This document shows positions 53,896-63,955 of a DNA stretch of 64,000 nt, piece after piece. Source of the stretch: Mycobacteroides abscessus ATCC 19977 (GTDB taxonomy: Bacteria; Actinomycetota; Actinomycetes; Mycobacteriales; Mycobacteriaceae). The position numbers and the translations under genes are program-made. Under the pieces are notes generated by a model, which saw only the letters and a list, made by a program, of their open reading frames with translations, had not been told where the DNA came from and did no database searches. The DNA lies in the NCBI RefSeq assembly GCF_000069185.1, contig NC_010397.1, forward strand, positions 2,604,001 through 2,668,000, in the 5' to 3' direction. Each line of letters begins with the position of its first letter. The first letter of the stretch is position 1.

Positions 53896-54294
53896 CTACG
53901 ACCCCGACGCTTCCCCTGACCCGTAGGGCCGGGTGAGGATCTCCAGGTAGTGGCCCGAGGGATCCCGGAAGTACACACCGCGGCCACCGTCGTTGTGATT
54001 GATCTCGCCCGGATGCTGCGCGCGCGGGTCAGCCCAATGGATGATGCCGCGGTCGGTGATCCGGCCGTAAATCGCATCGAAGTCGTCTTCCGATACCAGG
54101 AAGGCGTAGTGCTGCGGGGTTAGCTGCCCGTGCTCGATGGTGGCGAAATCGAGATTGCCGCCGTATTCGAGCGCGACATTGAGGAAGGGGCCGGCCTCCA
54201 CGGCCTCCGGCAAGCCGAAGACCTCCGTGAAGAACCGGGCCGATTCTTCACGGTTCTCGGAATGAACGATTGTGTGATTGAACGCGATACCCAT
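53896..54294 (-). CDS. Glyoxalase/VOC family protein
   Basis: This 132-residue single-domain VOC protein has candidate metal ligands His7 (GIAFNHTIVHS), His65 (QHYAFLV region) and Glu123 (GHYLEILT). It may be a dioxygenase or resistance protein; the substrate is unknown. It lies between ctaD and polA, all on the minus strand, with 32 bases to each neighbour, so it is likely in a run with ctaD. Confidence 0.83.
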   Translation of the reverse strand: MGIAFNHTIVHSENREESARFFTEVFGLPEAVEAGPFLNVALEYGGNLDFATIEHGQLTPQHYAFLVSEDDFDAIYGRITDRGIIHWADPRAQHPGEINHNDGGRGVYFRDPSGHYLEILTRPYGSGEASGS

Positions 54295-54326
54295 AGATCC
54301 TCGCTAACTCGTAGAAGCACATGGTG

Positions 54327-56021
54327 TCAAGGCTGCGCACGCACCACGTGTGCCTCGGCGCGCATGCGCTCAGACATGTGCGGATAGTGCAGTTCGAAGG
54401 CCGGGCGCTCGGACCGGATTTGGGGCAGCTCGGAGAAGTTGTGCCGCGGCGGCGGGCAGCTGGTGGCCCACTCCAGAGAGTTGCCGTAGCCCCACGGATC
54501 ATCGACCGTGACAACCTCGCCGTAGCGGTAGCTCGTGAACACGTTCCACAGGAACGGCAGCATGGAAGCCCCGAGAATGAAGGCGCCAACCGTGGACACG
54601 ATGTTCAAATCCGTGAAGCCGTCAGAGGGCAGGTAGTCGGCGTACCGGCGGGGCATGCCCTCGTTACCCAGCCAGTGCTGCACCAGGAACGTCGAGTGGA
54701 AGCCGATGAAGGTCAGCCAGAAGTGGAACTTGCCCAGGCGCTCGTCGAGCAGACGGCCCGTCATCTTTGGGAACCAGAAGTACACCCCGGCGAAGGTTGA
54801 GAAGACGATGGTGCCGAAGAGCACGTAGTGAAAATGTGCGACCACAAAATACGAGTCGGTCACATGGAAATCCAGGGGCGGTGAGGCGAGCAAGACACCG
54901 GTCAACCCTCCGAAGAGGAACGTGACCAAGAACCCGACCGCGAACAGCATGGGGGTCTCGAAGGTCAACTGCCCCTTCCACATGGTGCCGATCCAGTTGA
55001 AGAACTTGATGCCCGTCGGCACTGCGATGAGATAGGTCATGAAGGAGAAGAACGGCAGGAGCACCGCGCCGGTGGCGAACATGTGGTGCGCCCACACGGC
55101 CACGGATAGAATCCCGATGCCAACGGTCGCGTAAACCAATGTGTGGTAACCGAATATGGGCTTGCGGCTGAACACCGGGAAGATCTCCGACACGATGCCA
55201 AAGAACGGCAAGGCGACGATATAGACCTCGGGATGTCCGAAGAACCAGAACAAGTGCTGCCAGAGGATCGGCCCCCCGTTGGCAGGGTCGAAGATATGGG
55301 CTCCGAGGTGGCGGTCGGCAGCCAGACCGAACAGCGCGGCGGTCAGCAGCGGGAACGCGATCAGCACGAGCCAGCTGGTCACCAGGATGTTCCAGGTGAA
55401 GATCGGCATCCGGAACATCGTCATACCCGGGGCACGCATACACACGACCGTGGTGATCATGTTCACGGCCCCAAGGATGGTGCCGACCCCGCCGACGGCC
55501 AGACCCATGATCCACAGGTCTCCGCCCACCCCGGGACTGTGTACGGCATTGGAAAGCGGCGCATAGGCGGTCCAGCCAAAGTCGGCGGCGCCGCCCGGCG
55601 CGATGAACCCGGCCAGGGTGATCAATCCGCCGCACAGAAACAGCCAGTAGGACAAGGCATTCAAGCGCGGAAAAGCCACATCTGGCGCGCCGATATGCAG
55701 CGGCAGCACCAGATTGGCGAAGCCGAACACGATCGGCGTGGCGTAGAACAGCAGCATGACCGTGCCGTGCATGGTGAACAGTTGGTTGTACTGCTCATTC
55801 GAGAGGAATTGAAGCCCGGGATGAACCAGTTCAGCACGCATCAGCAGGGCCATCAACCCGCCCACGAAGAAAAAGCCGAAGCAGGTGACGACGTACATCA
55901 CGCCGATCAACTTGTGATCGGTGGTGCCGAGCAGCCGGTAGACGAGAGTGCCGCGCAGACCCCGCGCCGGAAAGGGGCGCTGGGCCGGCACCGGCACGAG
56001 AAACTGCGTTTGTGCGCTCAT
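54327..56021 (-). CDS. ctaD: Cytochrome c oxidase subunit I (aa3 type)
   Basis: This 564-residue protein has twelve membrane helices and the haem-copper core motifs: the low-spin haem His in [13 protein letters not shown], the Cu(B)/Tyr cross-link segment [21 protein letters not shown] and the last-helix [10 protein letters not shown] haem pair. It reduces O2 while pumping protons. The start is the ATG giving MSAQTQF after GGGAACTCGG. No subunit II or III gene is adjacent; the CtaG homologue at 27789 is the only other oxidase-related gene in the window. Confidence 0.96.
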   Translation of the reverse strand: MSAQTQFLVPVPAQRPFPARGLRGTLVYRLLGTTDHKLIGVMYVVTCFGFFFVGGLMALLMRAELVHPGLQFLSNEQYNQLFTMHGTVMLLFYATPIVFGFANLVLPLHIGAPDVAFPRLNALSYWLFLCGGLITLAGFIAPGGAADFGWTAYAPLSNAVHSPGVGGDLWIMGLAVGGVGTILGAVNMITTVVCMRAPGMTMFRMPIFTWNILVTSWLVLIAFPLLTAALFGLAADRHLGAHIFDPANGGPILWQHLFWFFGHPEVYIVALPFFGIVSEIFPVFSRKPIFGYHTLVYATVGIGILSVAVWAHHMFATGAVLLPFFSFMTYLIAVPTGIKFFNWIGTMWKGQLTFETPMLFAVGFLVTFLFGGLTGVLLASPPLDFHVTDSYFVVAHFHYVLFGTIVFSTFAGVYFWFPKMTGRLLDERLGKFHFWLTFIGFHSTFLVQHWLGNEGMPRRYADYLPSDGFTDLNIVSTVGAFILGASMLPFLWNVFTSYRYGEVVTVDDPWGYGNSLEWATSCPPPRHNFSELPQIRSERPAFELHYPHMSERMRAEAHVVRAQP

Positions 56022-56358
56022 CCGAGTTCCCGGCGGGCCGTGGCGGCCTGCCCGTGGACTCGTGACAGATTTCGTGTACTCAACATGGTTACGACCCAAC
56101 AGATGCGTTGCGTATCTACACCTCTACACCCGACTCTCGATCCTTCAACGGTAGCCCCCTGACGCCGGGCGGTGCCAGGGCGTTTTCACTTTCGGCGCCG
56201 CGCGGTACCGACGGCGAGGCCCCTGGAGGACAAATCTCCATATCCGATGTCGACGGGATCCCAATACCCGGTTCCCACCGGGCGGAAACCCTTCTGACAT
56301 TCGGCGCCAAAACTGACACACGTTTCAATTCGCTCCGCGGCATGGGTAATCTGACCGG
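56022..56358. other. Divergent promoter region ctaD / DUF35
   Basis: About 340 bases lie between the two divergent starts. I see promoters by position only; there is no strong palindrome, tRNA or small gene that I can support. Confidence 0.4.
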
Positions 56359-56799
56359 GTGCCTACAGACCAAGCGCCCGCCATCGACGGCTGGTTCGAC
56401 ACCGACGAGTCCGGCCGGCCGCATTTGATCGGCGGTAAATGCACGCACTGCGCCACCATCGTCTTTCCGCCGCGTGCCAATAACTGCCCCAACCCCTCCT
56501 GCGACAGCGATGTGCTGGATCAGGTGCCGCTGTCCTCACGCGGCACGGTCTGGAGCTACACCGAGAACCAGTACGCACCGCCCCCGCCATATCCCGCCTC
56601 CGACCCGTACGAGCCATACGCGATCGCGGCGGTCGAGCTGTCTGCCGAGGGCATCATCGTGCTCGGCAAGGTGGTGACCGGCACCGGTGCCGCCGACCTG
56701 AGGGTCGGTCAGGCGATGGAACTCGCGCTGGAACCTCTCTATACCGACGACGAGGGCGTCGAGCGTCTGGTCTACGCATGGAAGAAGGTCTCCGCATGA
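56359..56799 (+). CDS. DUF35 zinc-ribbon OB-fold protein
   Basis: This 146-residue protein has an N-terminal rubredoxin-like zinc ribbon (CTHC ... CPNPSC) and then an OB-fold (RGTVWSYTENQYAP ... YAIAAVELSAEGIIVLGKV). DUF35 proteins form complexes with lipid-transfer-type thiolases, binding the acyl-CoA. It starts with GTG. Its stop overlaps the thiolase start by 4 bases. It corresponds to Rv1628c of M. tuberculosis by context beside polA. Confidence 0.92.
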   Translation: MPTDQAPAIDGWFDTDESGRPHLIGGKCTHCATIVFPPRANNCPNPSCDSDVLDQVPLSSRGTVWSYTENQYAPPPPYPASDPYEPYAIAAVELSAEGIIVLGKVVTGTGAADLRVGQAMELALEPLYTDDEGVERLVYAWKKVSA

Positions 56800-58001
56800 G
56801 CCGTACCCCCGATCCGGTCTACATCCTCGGCGCGGGAATGCATCCGTGGGGTAAGTGGGGGCGCGACTTCACCGAGTACGGTGTCGCCGCGGCCCGCACC
56901 GCGCTGCAAGACGCCGAATTGGATTGGCGGCAAATTCAATTCGTCGCCGGCGCGGACACCATCCGCAACGGCTATCCGGGCTTCATCGCGGGGTCGACCT
57001 TCGCCCAGAAGCTGGGCTGGAACGGTGTGCCCATCAGTTCCACGTACGCCGCGTGTGCCAGCGGCTCGCAGGCTCTGCAAAGTGCCCGCGCGCAGATTCT
57101 CGCCGGATTCTGCGACGTGGCGCTGGTCATCGGTGCCGACACCACCCCGAAAGGCTTCTTCGCCCCCGTCGGCGGCGAGCGCAAGGCTGACCCGGACTGG
57201 CAGCGTTTTCACCTCATCGGTGCCACCAACCCCGTGTACTTCGCGCTGCTCGCGCGACGGCGAATGGACCTCTTTGGCGCGACCGTCGAAGACTTCGCCC
57301 AGGTCAAGGTGAAGAACTCGCGGCATGGCCTCAACAATCCGAATGCCAGGTTCCGCAAGGAGTCCTCTGTCGCGGACGTGCTGGCGAGCCCGGTCGTATC
57401 GGATCCACTGCGGCTGCTGGACATCTGTGCGACCAGCGACGGCGCGGCGGCACTCATCGTGGCCAGCGCCGATTTCGCGAAGAAGCATCTGGGTTCGGTC
57501 GACGGCGTCCCCTCCGTGCGCGCCGTTGCGACCATCACCCCCAAGTACCCCCAACATCTTCCGGAATTGCCGGACATCGCAACCGATTCCACCGCGGTGG
57601 TGCCGGCCCCGGAACGCGTGTTCAAGGATCAGATCGTCGACGCCGCGTATGCCGAGGCCGGTATCGGGCCCGAGGACATCAGCCTCGCCGAGGTCTACGA
57701 CCTTTCGACGGCCCTTGAGCTGGACTGGTATGAGCACCTAGGCCTGTGCGCGAAGGGTGAGGGTGAGCAACTGCTGCGCAGCGGTGCCACGACCGTCGGC
57801 GGCCGGGTTCCGGTGAACGCCTCCGGTGGCCTCGCGTGTTTCGGTGAGGCCATCCCGGCACAGGCCATCGCACAGGTGTGCGAACTGACCTGGCAGCTGC
57901 GTGGACAGGCCGGAGATCGGCAGGTTGAGGGTGCCCGCGTCGGTATCACCGCGAATCAGGGCTTGTTCGGCAATGGTTCATCGGTCATCGTTGCCCGTTA
58001 G
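56796..58001 (+). CDS. Thiolase-like lipid-transfer protein (SCP-x/Ltp)
   Basis: This 401-residue thiolase-fold protein has Cys87 (YAACASGSQAL) where the thiolase nucleophile lies. The C-terminal GHP motif is absent (NASGGLACFGEAIPAQ instead), as in Ltp-type aldolases that act with DUF35 partners in steroid side-chain degradation. Its overlap with the DUF35 gene suggests an obligate complex. It is the counterpart of Rv1627c. The reaction, aldol or thiolytic cleavage, cannot be settled from sequence. Confidence 0.88.
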   Translation: MSRTPDPVYILGAGMHPWGKWGRDFTEYGVAAARTALQDAELDWRQIQFVAGADTIRNGYPGFIAGSTFAQKLGWNGVPISSTYAACASGSQALQSARAQILAGFCDVALVIGADTTPKGFFAPVGGERKADPDWQRFHLIGATNPVYFALLARRRMDLFGATVEDFAQVKVKNSRHGLNNPNARFRKESSVADVLASPVVSDPLRLLDICATSDGAAALIVASADFAKKHLGSVDGVPSVRAVATITPKYPQHLPELPDIATDSTAVVPAPERVFKDQIVDAAYAEAGIGPEDISLAEVYDLSTALELDWYEHLGLCAKGEGEQLLRSGATTVGGRVPVNASGGLACFGEAIPAQAIAQVCELTWQLRGQAGDRQVEGARVGITANQGLFGNGSSVIVAR

Positions 58002-58041
58002 CCTGACCGGGCGGCAATTCGTTCGGCGATAGCCTCACACG

Positions 58042-58761
58042 ATGGCATCGTCTGCGCTACGGGAGTTTCACCAGTACGGCCCATCTCATATCGCCGCCAT
58101 GACACTCTTCGCATGTGGCGCGATGGCCCTAGTATGGTTGGGGCGCAAGCAAACTGAGACGCAGGCACGCATCCTCGGCCGGGTCCTCGGGGTAATCACG
58201 GCGGCCATCTACGTGGTGGTGCTGGCAGCGGGCCTGAATCCGCCGCGGCTCGAAGTGTCTGTACCGCTACGGCTGACCGATCTCGCCACCGTGGTGGGCG
58301 CCTATGCCCTGTGGTCGCAGCGACATTGGGCATATGCGCTGACCTACTACTGGGGCTTGGTGCTCAGCAGCCAAGCGCTCATCTCGCCGGCTCTCGACGG
58401 GCCCGACTTCCCCAGCTTCGGCTTTCTCGCCTTCTGGTCGATTCACCTGCTGGTCGTCTGGGCCGCGATCTACCTGACCTGGGGCCGGGGCCTGCGGCCA
58501 ACGTGGCGCAGCTATCGGATGGTGGCCACCGTCAGCCTGACATGGACGGTTTTCACGATGGGTTTCAACGCCGTCGCCGGCTCCAACTACGGATTTCTCA
58601 ATCGGAAGCCCTCGACGGCAAGTCTTTTCGACCTAATGGGTCCGTGGCCGTGGTACGTGGTGGTGGCGACCGTGTTGGTGCTGGCGGTGTGGGCACTGAT
58701 GACCTGGCCGTGGGAACGGCCCTGGGGCAAGACGGTTACCTCTCAGACCACTCCGAGATAA
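58042..58761 (+). CDS. YwaF/TIGR02206-family membrane protein
   Basis: This 239-residue protein has six to seven hydrophobic helices and the family pattern VPLRLTDLATVVGAYAL (with the conserved Asp), YYWGLVLSSQAL and FNAVAGSNYGFLNRKPS. Its function is unknown; the fold is rhomboid-like in size. Its end overlaps the convergent livF by 19 bases. Confidence 0.85.
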   Translation: MASSALREFHQYGPSHIAAMTLFACGAMALVWLGRKQTETQARILGRVLGVITAAIYVVVLAAGLNPPRLEVSVPLRLTDLATVVGAYALWSQRHWAYALTYYWGLVLSSQALISPALDGPDFPSFGFLAFWSIHLLVVWAAIYLTWGRGLRPTWRSYRMVATVSLTWTVFTMGFNAVAGSNYGFLNRKPSTASLFDLMGPWPWYVVVATVLVLAVWALMTWPWERPWGKTVTSQTTPR

Positions 58762-59468
58762 GCCGACCGAATACTGTCGTCTTGCAACAGCTCTCGGCCA
58801 GCACCGGATCGAACCACCGATCCGGTCTCCAGGATATAGGCGTGATCCGAACGGCTCAGCGCCTGCTGGGCGTTCTGCTCAACGAGCACCACGGTGGTTC
58901 CGGCGGCGTTGATCTCCTCAATAATATTGAAGATCTTGGTGATCAGCAGCGGTGCCAGGCCCATCGACGGCTCGTCCAGGAGCAGGATCTTCGGCCTGGC
59001 CATGAGCGCACGGCCGATCGACAGCATCTGCTGCTCACCGCCGGACAGCGTGCCCCCAGGCTGATGTCGGCGTTCAGCAAGCCTGGGGAAGAGCGCGTTA
59101 ATCCAATCCAGACGCTCCCGACGCTCCGCTCGTGACTTGAATTTGCGGCCGTAGCAACCCATTTCCAAATTCTCCGCGACCGTCATACCTGGGAATATGC
59201 CTCGGCCCTCGGGCGCTTGCACGATCCCGGCTCTGACGCGCCTGTGCGCCTTCATCTTCGAGATGTCCTGTCCCTCGAAGAATATGGTGCCGGAGCTGAG
59301 CGGGACCAGGCCGGATATGGCCCGCATGGCGGTCGATTTGCCGGCCCCGTTGGAACCCAGCAGCGTGACCAGCTCACCCTCACGCACATCGAACGAGAGC
59401 GTGTTCACAGCCTGGATGGGGCCGTAATGCACGCCGACGTTGTTGAGTTTCAGCTGTACGGGAGGCAT
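58743..59468 (-). CDS. livF: Branched-chain amino acid ABC transporter ATPase LivF
   Basis: This 241-residue ATPase has Walker [12 protein letters not shown], the signature [16 protein letters not shown] and Walker [14 protein letters not shown]. The LivF type is indicated by length and the [11 protein letters not shown] segment. The start directly abuts the livG stop. It is the last gene of the livKHMGF operon. Confidence 0.95.
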   Translation of the reverse strand: MPPVQLKLNNVGVHYGPIQAVNTLSFDVREGELVTLLGSNGAGKSTAMRAISGLVPLSSGTIFFEGQDISKMKAHRRVRAGIVQAPEGRGIFPGMTVAENLEMGCYGRKFKSRAERRERLDWINALFPRLAERRHQPGGTLSGGEQQMLSIGRALMARPKILLLDEPSMGLAPLLITKIFNIIEEINAAGTTVVLVEQNAQQALSRSDHAYILETGSVVRSGAGRELLQDDSIRSAYLGVV

Positions 59469-60413
59469 CTACCTCTCGCTTTCAGAATCGGGTGGGGCCG
59501 AATCGAGCCACCCGGGCCCGTGGAAATCCTCATCCGCGACTCCCAGATATGCCTCGATGACGGCCGGGTCGTTCCTGACCTCGGCAGGCAGACCGTCGGC
59601 GATCTTCCTACCGAATTCGAGTACCACGATGCGGTCGGTGACACCCATGACCAGCTTCATATCGTGTTCGATGAGCAGCACGGTGTATCCGTAGTCCCGG
59701 ATGCGCTGGATCAGCTCGATCAGCGAATCCTTCTCACTGGGGGTAAAGCCGGCCGCGGGCTCGTCCAAACACAGCAGCTTGGGCTCGGTGGCCAGCGCCC
59801 GTGCGATCTCAAGCCTGCGCTGACTTCCGTACGGCAGGTTTTTGGCCTTGACGTCAGCGTCGTCGGCGATGCCGACGAAGTCGAGCAGACCCATTCCCAC
59901 GTCGACTGCGTAGTGCTCCTCGCGGCGGTGACGCGGTGTGCGCAGCAGTGCTCCCAACACTGAGGTCTTGTGGCGGGCATCAGTGCCCACGGCGACGTTC
60001 TCCAGTGCCGTCATCTCCCCGAACAGCCGAATGTTCTGGAATGTGCGGGCGATGCCACGGCGCGTTATCTGATGACGCCGCAGCCGGCGAAGCGGTTTGC
60101 CGTTGAAGACGATACTGCCGGACGTCGGCTTGTATACCCCGGTGATGGCGTTGAAGCAGGTGGTCTTGCCCGCGCCGTTGGGTCCCACGAGACCGAGGAT
60201 CTCACCGCGCCGGATGTCGAAACTCACCCCGTCGAGCGCCTGCAGACCGCCAAACTTGAGCGTCAGGTCCTTGACCTCGAGCAGGACTTCGGCTTCGCCG
60301 GGGTCGACTGGTACCCCGGATTCACCCTCATCCGATCCCTCCTCGATCTCGGCCTGGAGCATCTCGACGGAGTCCTGCTCGTCATCAAGGCTGCTGTCGC
60401 GATGTTTGGTCAT
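59469..60413 (-). CDS. livG: Branched-chain amino acid ABC transporter ATPase LivG
   Basis: This 314-residue ATPase has Walker [13 protein letters not shown], the LivG-specific Q-loop region [13 protein letters not shown], Walker [15 protein letters not shown] and the extended N- and C-terminal acidic tails seen in actinobacterial LivG. The signature motif is replaced by [15 protein letters not shown], as usual for LivG. The ATG overlaps the livM stop (ATGA). Confidence 0.95.
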   Translation of the reverse strand: MTKHRDSSLDDEQDSVEMLQAEIEEGSDEGESGVPVDPGEAEVLLEVKDLTLKFGGLQALDGVSFDIRRGEILGLVGPNGAGKTTCFNAITGVYKPTSGSIVFNGKPLRRLRRHQITRRGIARTFQNIRLFGEMTALENVAVGTDARHKTSVLGALLRTPRHRREEHYAVDVGMGLLDFVGIADDADVKAKNLPYGSQRRLEIARALATEPKLLCLDEPAAGFTPSEKDSLIELIQRIRDYGYTVLLIEHDMKLVMGVTDRIVVLEFGRKIADGLPAEVRNDPAVIEAYLGVADEDFHGPGWLDSAPPDSESER

Positions 60414-61582
60414 GCCCCGGCCTCGACTTCGTCGGGTTTCTGGGCACTCAAACGTTCGGATGTCTTGCGCCAGTAGGCCATCAATTTCTGATGCGCGGGG
60501 AACAGCCCCTGTGGGCGGAAGAGCATCAGCACCACCAGCGCCAGCCCGAAGAACAGATACTTCAGGTTGCCCAGGTCGATTCCCTGTACCTGCACGCCCA
60601 ACAGGCGGTTTGGCAGGTAGACGATGATGAACGCACCGACGACGACACCAAGCTTGTTGCCTTGTCCGCCGAGGACCACCGCGCACAGAAACAGCATCGA
60701 GTTGATGATGTTGAAGGTCGGCGATGCCACATATTGGACCTGGCCCGCATACAGTGCGCCGGACAACCCGCCGATACTCGCCCCAATCACGAAGGCCCAC
60801 AGCTTGAAGCGGAAGGTGGGCACGCCCATCATTTCGGCGGCGTCCTCGTCCTCACGAATAGCCACCCACGAACGCCCCACCCGGCTGCGCTCGAGGTTGC
60901 CCATCAGCACCAACACCGCGGCAATCAGGCACAGCCCCAGCCAGTACCACCACACGCCGTAGTTCAGATGGCCGCCCGAATTGGCACTGGAGAAAACGCC
61001 ACCGCCGTGCACGTGCTGCTCCCCCACATGCGGGTACGCGACCTTGTGCAGTCCACGTGGGCCATTGGTGACATCCAGGTTATCTGCGAGCAGCCGGATG
61101 ATTTCGCCGAAACCGAGCGTGACGATAGCCAGGTAGTCGCCCCGAAGCCGCAGCGTGGGCGTACCGAGGATCAGGCCGAAGCACGCAGTGATGGCCACGG
61201 CGATCGGCAGGCAGGACAGCCATGCCCAGTCCGAACTGAAAAACGCCGACGTGCCCATCCGATTCCACGGGCTGTCGGGACTGGTGAGCAAGGCGACTGT
61301 GTAGGCACCAATCGCATAGAAACCGACATAGCCTAGGTCGAGCAATCCCGCTTGTCCCACAACGACGTTGAGGCCTATCGCGATGAGCGCGACCATCGCA
61401 AACTGGGCCATCACCCCGCCGAAGCTGGTGTTGGGGGTATCTAGATAGGGGATCTTCCAGACCGGCAGCAGCGCAAGCAATGCGAATCCGACTACCCCGT
61501 ACACCCACTGCACCGGACGGGCCAGCTCGGACCACCACCGTCGGATGGAGTCGCCGGGTGCCAGGGCACGTGCTGCGCTCAT
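60410..61582 (-). CDS. livM: Branched-chain amino acid ABC permease LivM
   Basis: This 390-residue permease has about ten membrane helices and the LivM pattern IGLNVVVGQAGLLDLGYVGFYAIGAY, GTPTLRLRGDYLAIVTLGFGEI and SWVAIREDEDAAEMMGV. I placed the start at the ATG overlapping the livH stop; the longer open frame upstream is antisense-phase read-through of livH. It pairs with LivH to form the channel. Confidence 0.95.
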   Translation of the reverse strand: MSAARALAPGDSIRRWWSELARPVQWVYGVVGFALLALLPVWKIPYLDTPNTSFGGVMAQFAMVALIAIGLNVVVGQAGLLDLGYVGFYAIGAYTVALLTSPDSPWNRMGTSAFFSSDWAWLSCLPIAVAITACFGLILGTPTLRLRGDYLAIVTLGFGEIIRLLADNLDVTNGPRGLHKVAYPHVGEQHVHGGGVFSSANSGGHLNYGVWWYWLGLCLIAAVLVLMGNLERSRVGRSWVAIREDEDAAEMMGVPTFRFKLWAFVIGASIGGLSGALYAGQVQYVASPTFNIINSMLFLCAVVLGGQGNKLGVVVGAFIIVYLPNRLLGVQVQGIDLGNLKYLFFGLALVVLMLFRPQGLFPAHQKLMAYWRKTSERLSAQKPDEVEAGA

Positions 61583-62649
61583 GCCTTTGCCCGCCCTAGG
61601 CTCTCGCCGAGAATGCCGGTGGGACGGAACATGAGCACCAACACCAGCAGTACGAACGCCACCACATCGCGCCACTGCGTGCCAAATACCGCCTGGCCGT
61701 AGTTCTCCATCACGCCCAGGATCAAGCCGCCAAGCAACGCACCGCGAAGATTGCCGATACCACCAAGCACCGCGGCCGAGAACGCCTTGATACCCAACAA
61801 GAACCCACCCGAGTAGATGATGCCCTGCGGCACCTTCAACGTGTACAGCAGCGCCGCGGCGCCGGCCAGCAGGCCGCCGATGACGAAGGTCGCCATGATG
61901 ATGCGTTCGCGGGAGACACCCATCAGCGTCGCCGTCGTGGAATCTTGTGCGACGGCACGAATGCCGCGTCCGAACTTGGTGTGATTGATCGCGATATCCG
62001 TCACGAACGCCAGCACCAGCGCCGCCGCGACCACGACGACGGTGACATTGGTGATCGTCGCCTGGAACGGGATGTGGTGGCCGCTCACGTCGAAGGGACC
62101 GAACGTCCACACCGGCCTGGGAGTCACCAGCATGAGCGGCTGCTGTGCGTTGCTACCGCCGTACCCCTTGGCGATCTTCGGCAATACCCAGTGCACAAAC
62201 TCCTGGATCACGAAGGACATACCGATGGCGGTGATGAGAAAGGTCAACGGCCGCGCACCACGGCGCCGCAGCGGCCGGTACGCAACGGCCTCCAGGCCCA
62301 GTGCGGTCGTGGCCGACACGGCCATGGCGACGAGCATGGCTACACCCAGGTACAGCACGGTCAGTGACACGCCTTTGTTGTAGGCATTGCCGCCCGGCGA
62401 GAATCCGAGCACCACATCGAGTGCGAAATACGCCCCGAACATGCCCAACATGAAAACTTCCGAGTGCGCGAAGTTGATAAGCCGCAGCACCCCGAAGACC
62501 AGCGTGTAGCCGACCGCGACCAGCGCATAGATGGCGCCCCATGCCAAACCGTCAATGGTCAGTTGTCCGATGCTGCTCCACAGTCCGTGCAGATCGAATG
62601 AAATTGTGCTGGCCTGCACACCCGTCTGTGCCATCCACCCCGAAATCAT
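61579..62649 (-). CDS. livH: Branched-chain amino acid ABC permease LivH
   Basis: This 356-residue permease has eight or more helices, the DGLAWGAIYALVAVGYTLVFGVLRLINFAHS signature of LivH and IRAVAQDSTTATLMGV, and ends with MFRPTGILGE. It is the partner of LivM. It starts with ATG 30 bases after the livK stop. Confidence 0.95.
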   Translation of the reverse strand: MISGWMAQTGVQASTISFDLHGLWSSIGQLTIDGLAWGAIYALVAVGYTLVFGVLRLINFAHSEVFMLGMFGAYFALDVVLGFSPGGNAYNKGVSLTVLYLGVAMLVAMAVSATTALGLEAVAYRPLRRRGARPLTFLITAIGMSFVIQEFVHWVLPKIAKGYGGSNAQQPLMLVTPRPVWTFGPFDVSGHHIPFQATITNVTVVVVAAALVLAFVTDIAINHTKFGRGIRAVAQDSTTATLMGVSRERIIMATFVIGGLLAGAAALLYTLKVPQGIIYSGGFLLGIKAFSAAVLGGIGNLRGALLGGLILGVMENYGQAVFGTQWRDVVAFVLLVLVLMFRPTGILGESLGRAKA

Positions 62650-62679
62650 TTGCGGCTGAGCCTAGTCCCCTCGTATGTG

Positions 62680-63864
62680 TTACGTGACCTTATACACCCA
62701 GATAAGTGTGGAAGTTAGCTCCCCGTTTTCGTTCCACTTGTACTCTCGCGCCACGCCCTGTCCCTGGTAGTTCCGGACCCAATCAAGCAACCCCGCCCGA
62801 GTGCTCTTTCCGGCGTCGATTCCCTTGACGAGGATCGTGGCCAGGTCATAACCCTCCGTGCTGTACGTGCCGGGCTCCTGATTGAACTTAGCCGTGTAAT
62901 CCTTGGCAAAACTGTTGGAAGCAGGCCCACACGGGCAGGACAGCAATGCATCCTTGGCCGAGTCGCCCGCCTGCTTGACGAACTCGACGTCCTTGGTGCC
63001 GTCCGAGGACACGAAGGTGGCGGTGACTCCTCCGTTGCGCAGCTGCTGCACCAGGGGCGCCGCTTCGGCGTAGTAACCACCGAAATACACCGCGTCCGGT
63101 GCAGCGTTCTTGAGCTGTGCGACCGCCGCGGAGAAGTCCTTGTCGCCCTTTTTCACCGACACATTGCAGTCGTTTCCGAGCGTTCCGCGCACCGCGTTCG
63201 CTAGACCGGATCCATAATCGGTGCTGTCGTCGACCACGCAGATCTTCTGGTATCCAAGGGTCTTCTTGAGGTAGTTGGCCACAGCGGGTCCCTGCACCCC
63301 GTCGTTGGCCAGACCGCGGAAGAACGTCTTCCAGCCCTGCTGGGTGAGGGTCACGTTGGTGGCGGATCCGGTCGTGGAGACCAGGCCGGCCTCGCTGAAG
63401 ATCTGCCCGGTTGACTTGGTTTCGCCCGAAAACGCGGGTCCGATGAGCCCGACGATCGTCGGGTCCCCGATGATCTGCGGGGCGATATTGCTCGCGTTCT
63501 GCGGCAGCCCCTCGGTATCGAACTCACGGAGTTTGATCTGACATCCGGGATTAGCGGCGTTGTGCTTGTCGATAGCCAGTTGGACACCGTTGCGAATATT
63601 GGTACCGAGCGCCGAATCGGGGCCGTTCAGCGCACCCGCGGTGGCCAGAGAAACATTGGCGCACTGAGCTTTTCCGTCACCCGCGGGATCGGCCGCCGAC
63701 TGCGTGTTGGACGCCGGCACCTCGCTGCCATCCTGGGCGATCTGTACCAGCGGCACGATCTTCAGGTTGCTCTGATGGGAGCTGTCGGTCTGCGCGCCGG
63801 CATGACATCCCGCCAACGCCAGGGCTACCGCCCCCAGCATGAACACACTCGCGCGTGCACGCAC
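62680..63864 (-). CDS. livK: Branched-chain amino acid binding lipoprotein LivK
   Basis: This 394-residue type I periplasmic binding protein has a lipoprotein signal (ALALAGC), an N-terminal Leu/Ile/Val-binding domain (GTNIRNGVQLAIDKHNAANPG) and the hinge segment VGLIGPAFSGETKS. It captures the substrate outside the membrane for LivHMGF; preference within the amide/branched-chain family is not determined. It is the first gene of the operon. Confidence 0.93.
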   Translation of the reverse strand: MRARASVFMLGAVALALAGCHAGAQTDSSHQSNLKIVPLVQIAQDGSEVPASNTQSAADPAGDGKAQCANVSLATAGALNGPDSALGTNIRNGVQLAIDKHNAANPGCQIKLREFDTEGLPQNASNIAPQIIGDPTIVGLIGPAFSGETKSTGQIFSEAGLVSTTGSATNVTLTQQGWKTFFRGLANDGVQGPAVANYLKKTLGYQKICVVDDSTDYGSGLANAVRGTLGNDCNVSVKKGDKDFSAAVAQLKNAAPDAVYFGGYYAEAAPLVQQLRNGGVTATFVSSDGTKDVEFVKQAGDSAKDALLSCPCGPASNSFAKDYTAKFNQEPGTYSTEGYDLATILVKGIDAGKSTRAGLLDWVRNYQGQGVAREYKWNENGELTSTLIWVYKVT

Positions 63865-63955
63865 GGTTACCTCCGAATCGCTGGGGCTGTCTGGTCGAAA
63901 CGCTGATCAGAAAACATAGCCAACCCGAGGGCGACGCGCAGTGCTTACCCGTGTT

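Noticed and set aside
60413..60800. N-terminal extension of livG to 60800
   Set aside because: It is read inside livM. The ATG overlapping the livM stop gives the normal protein.
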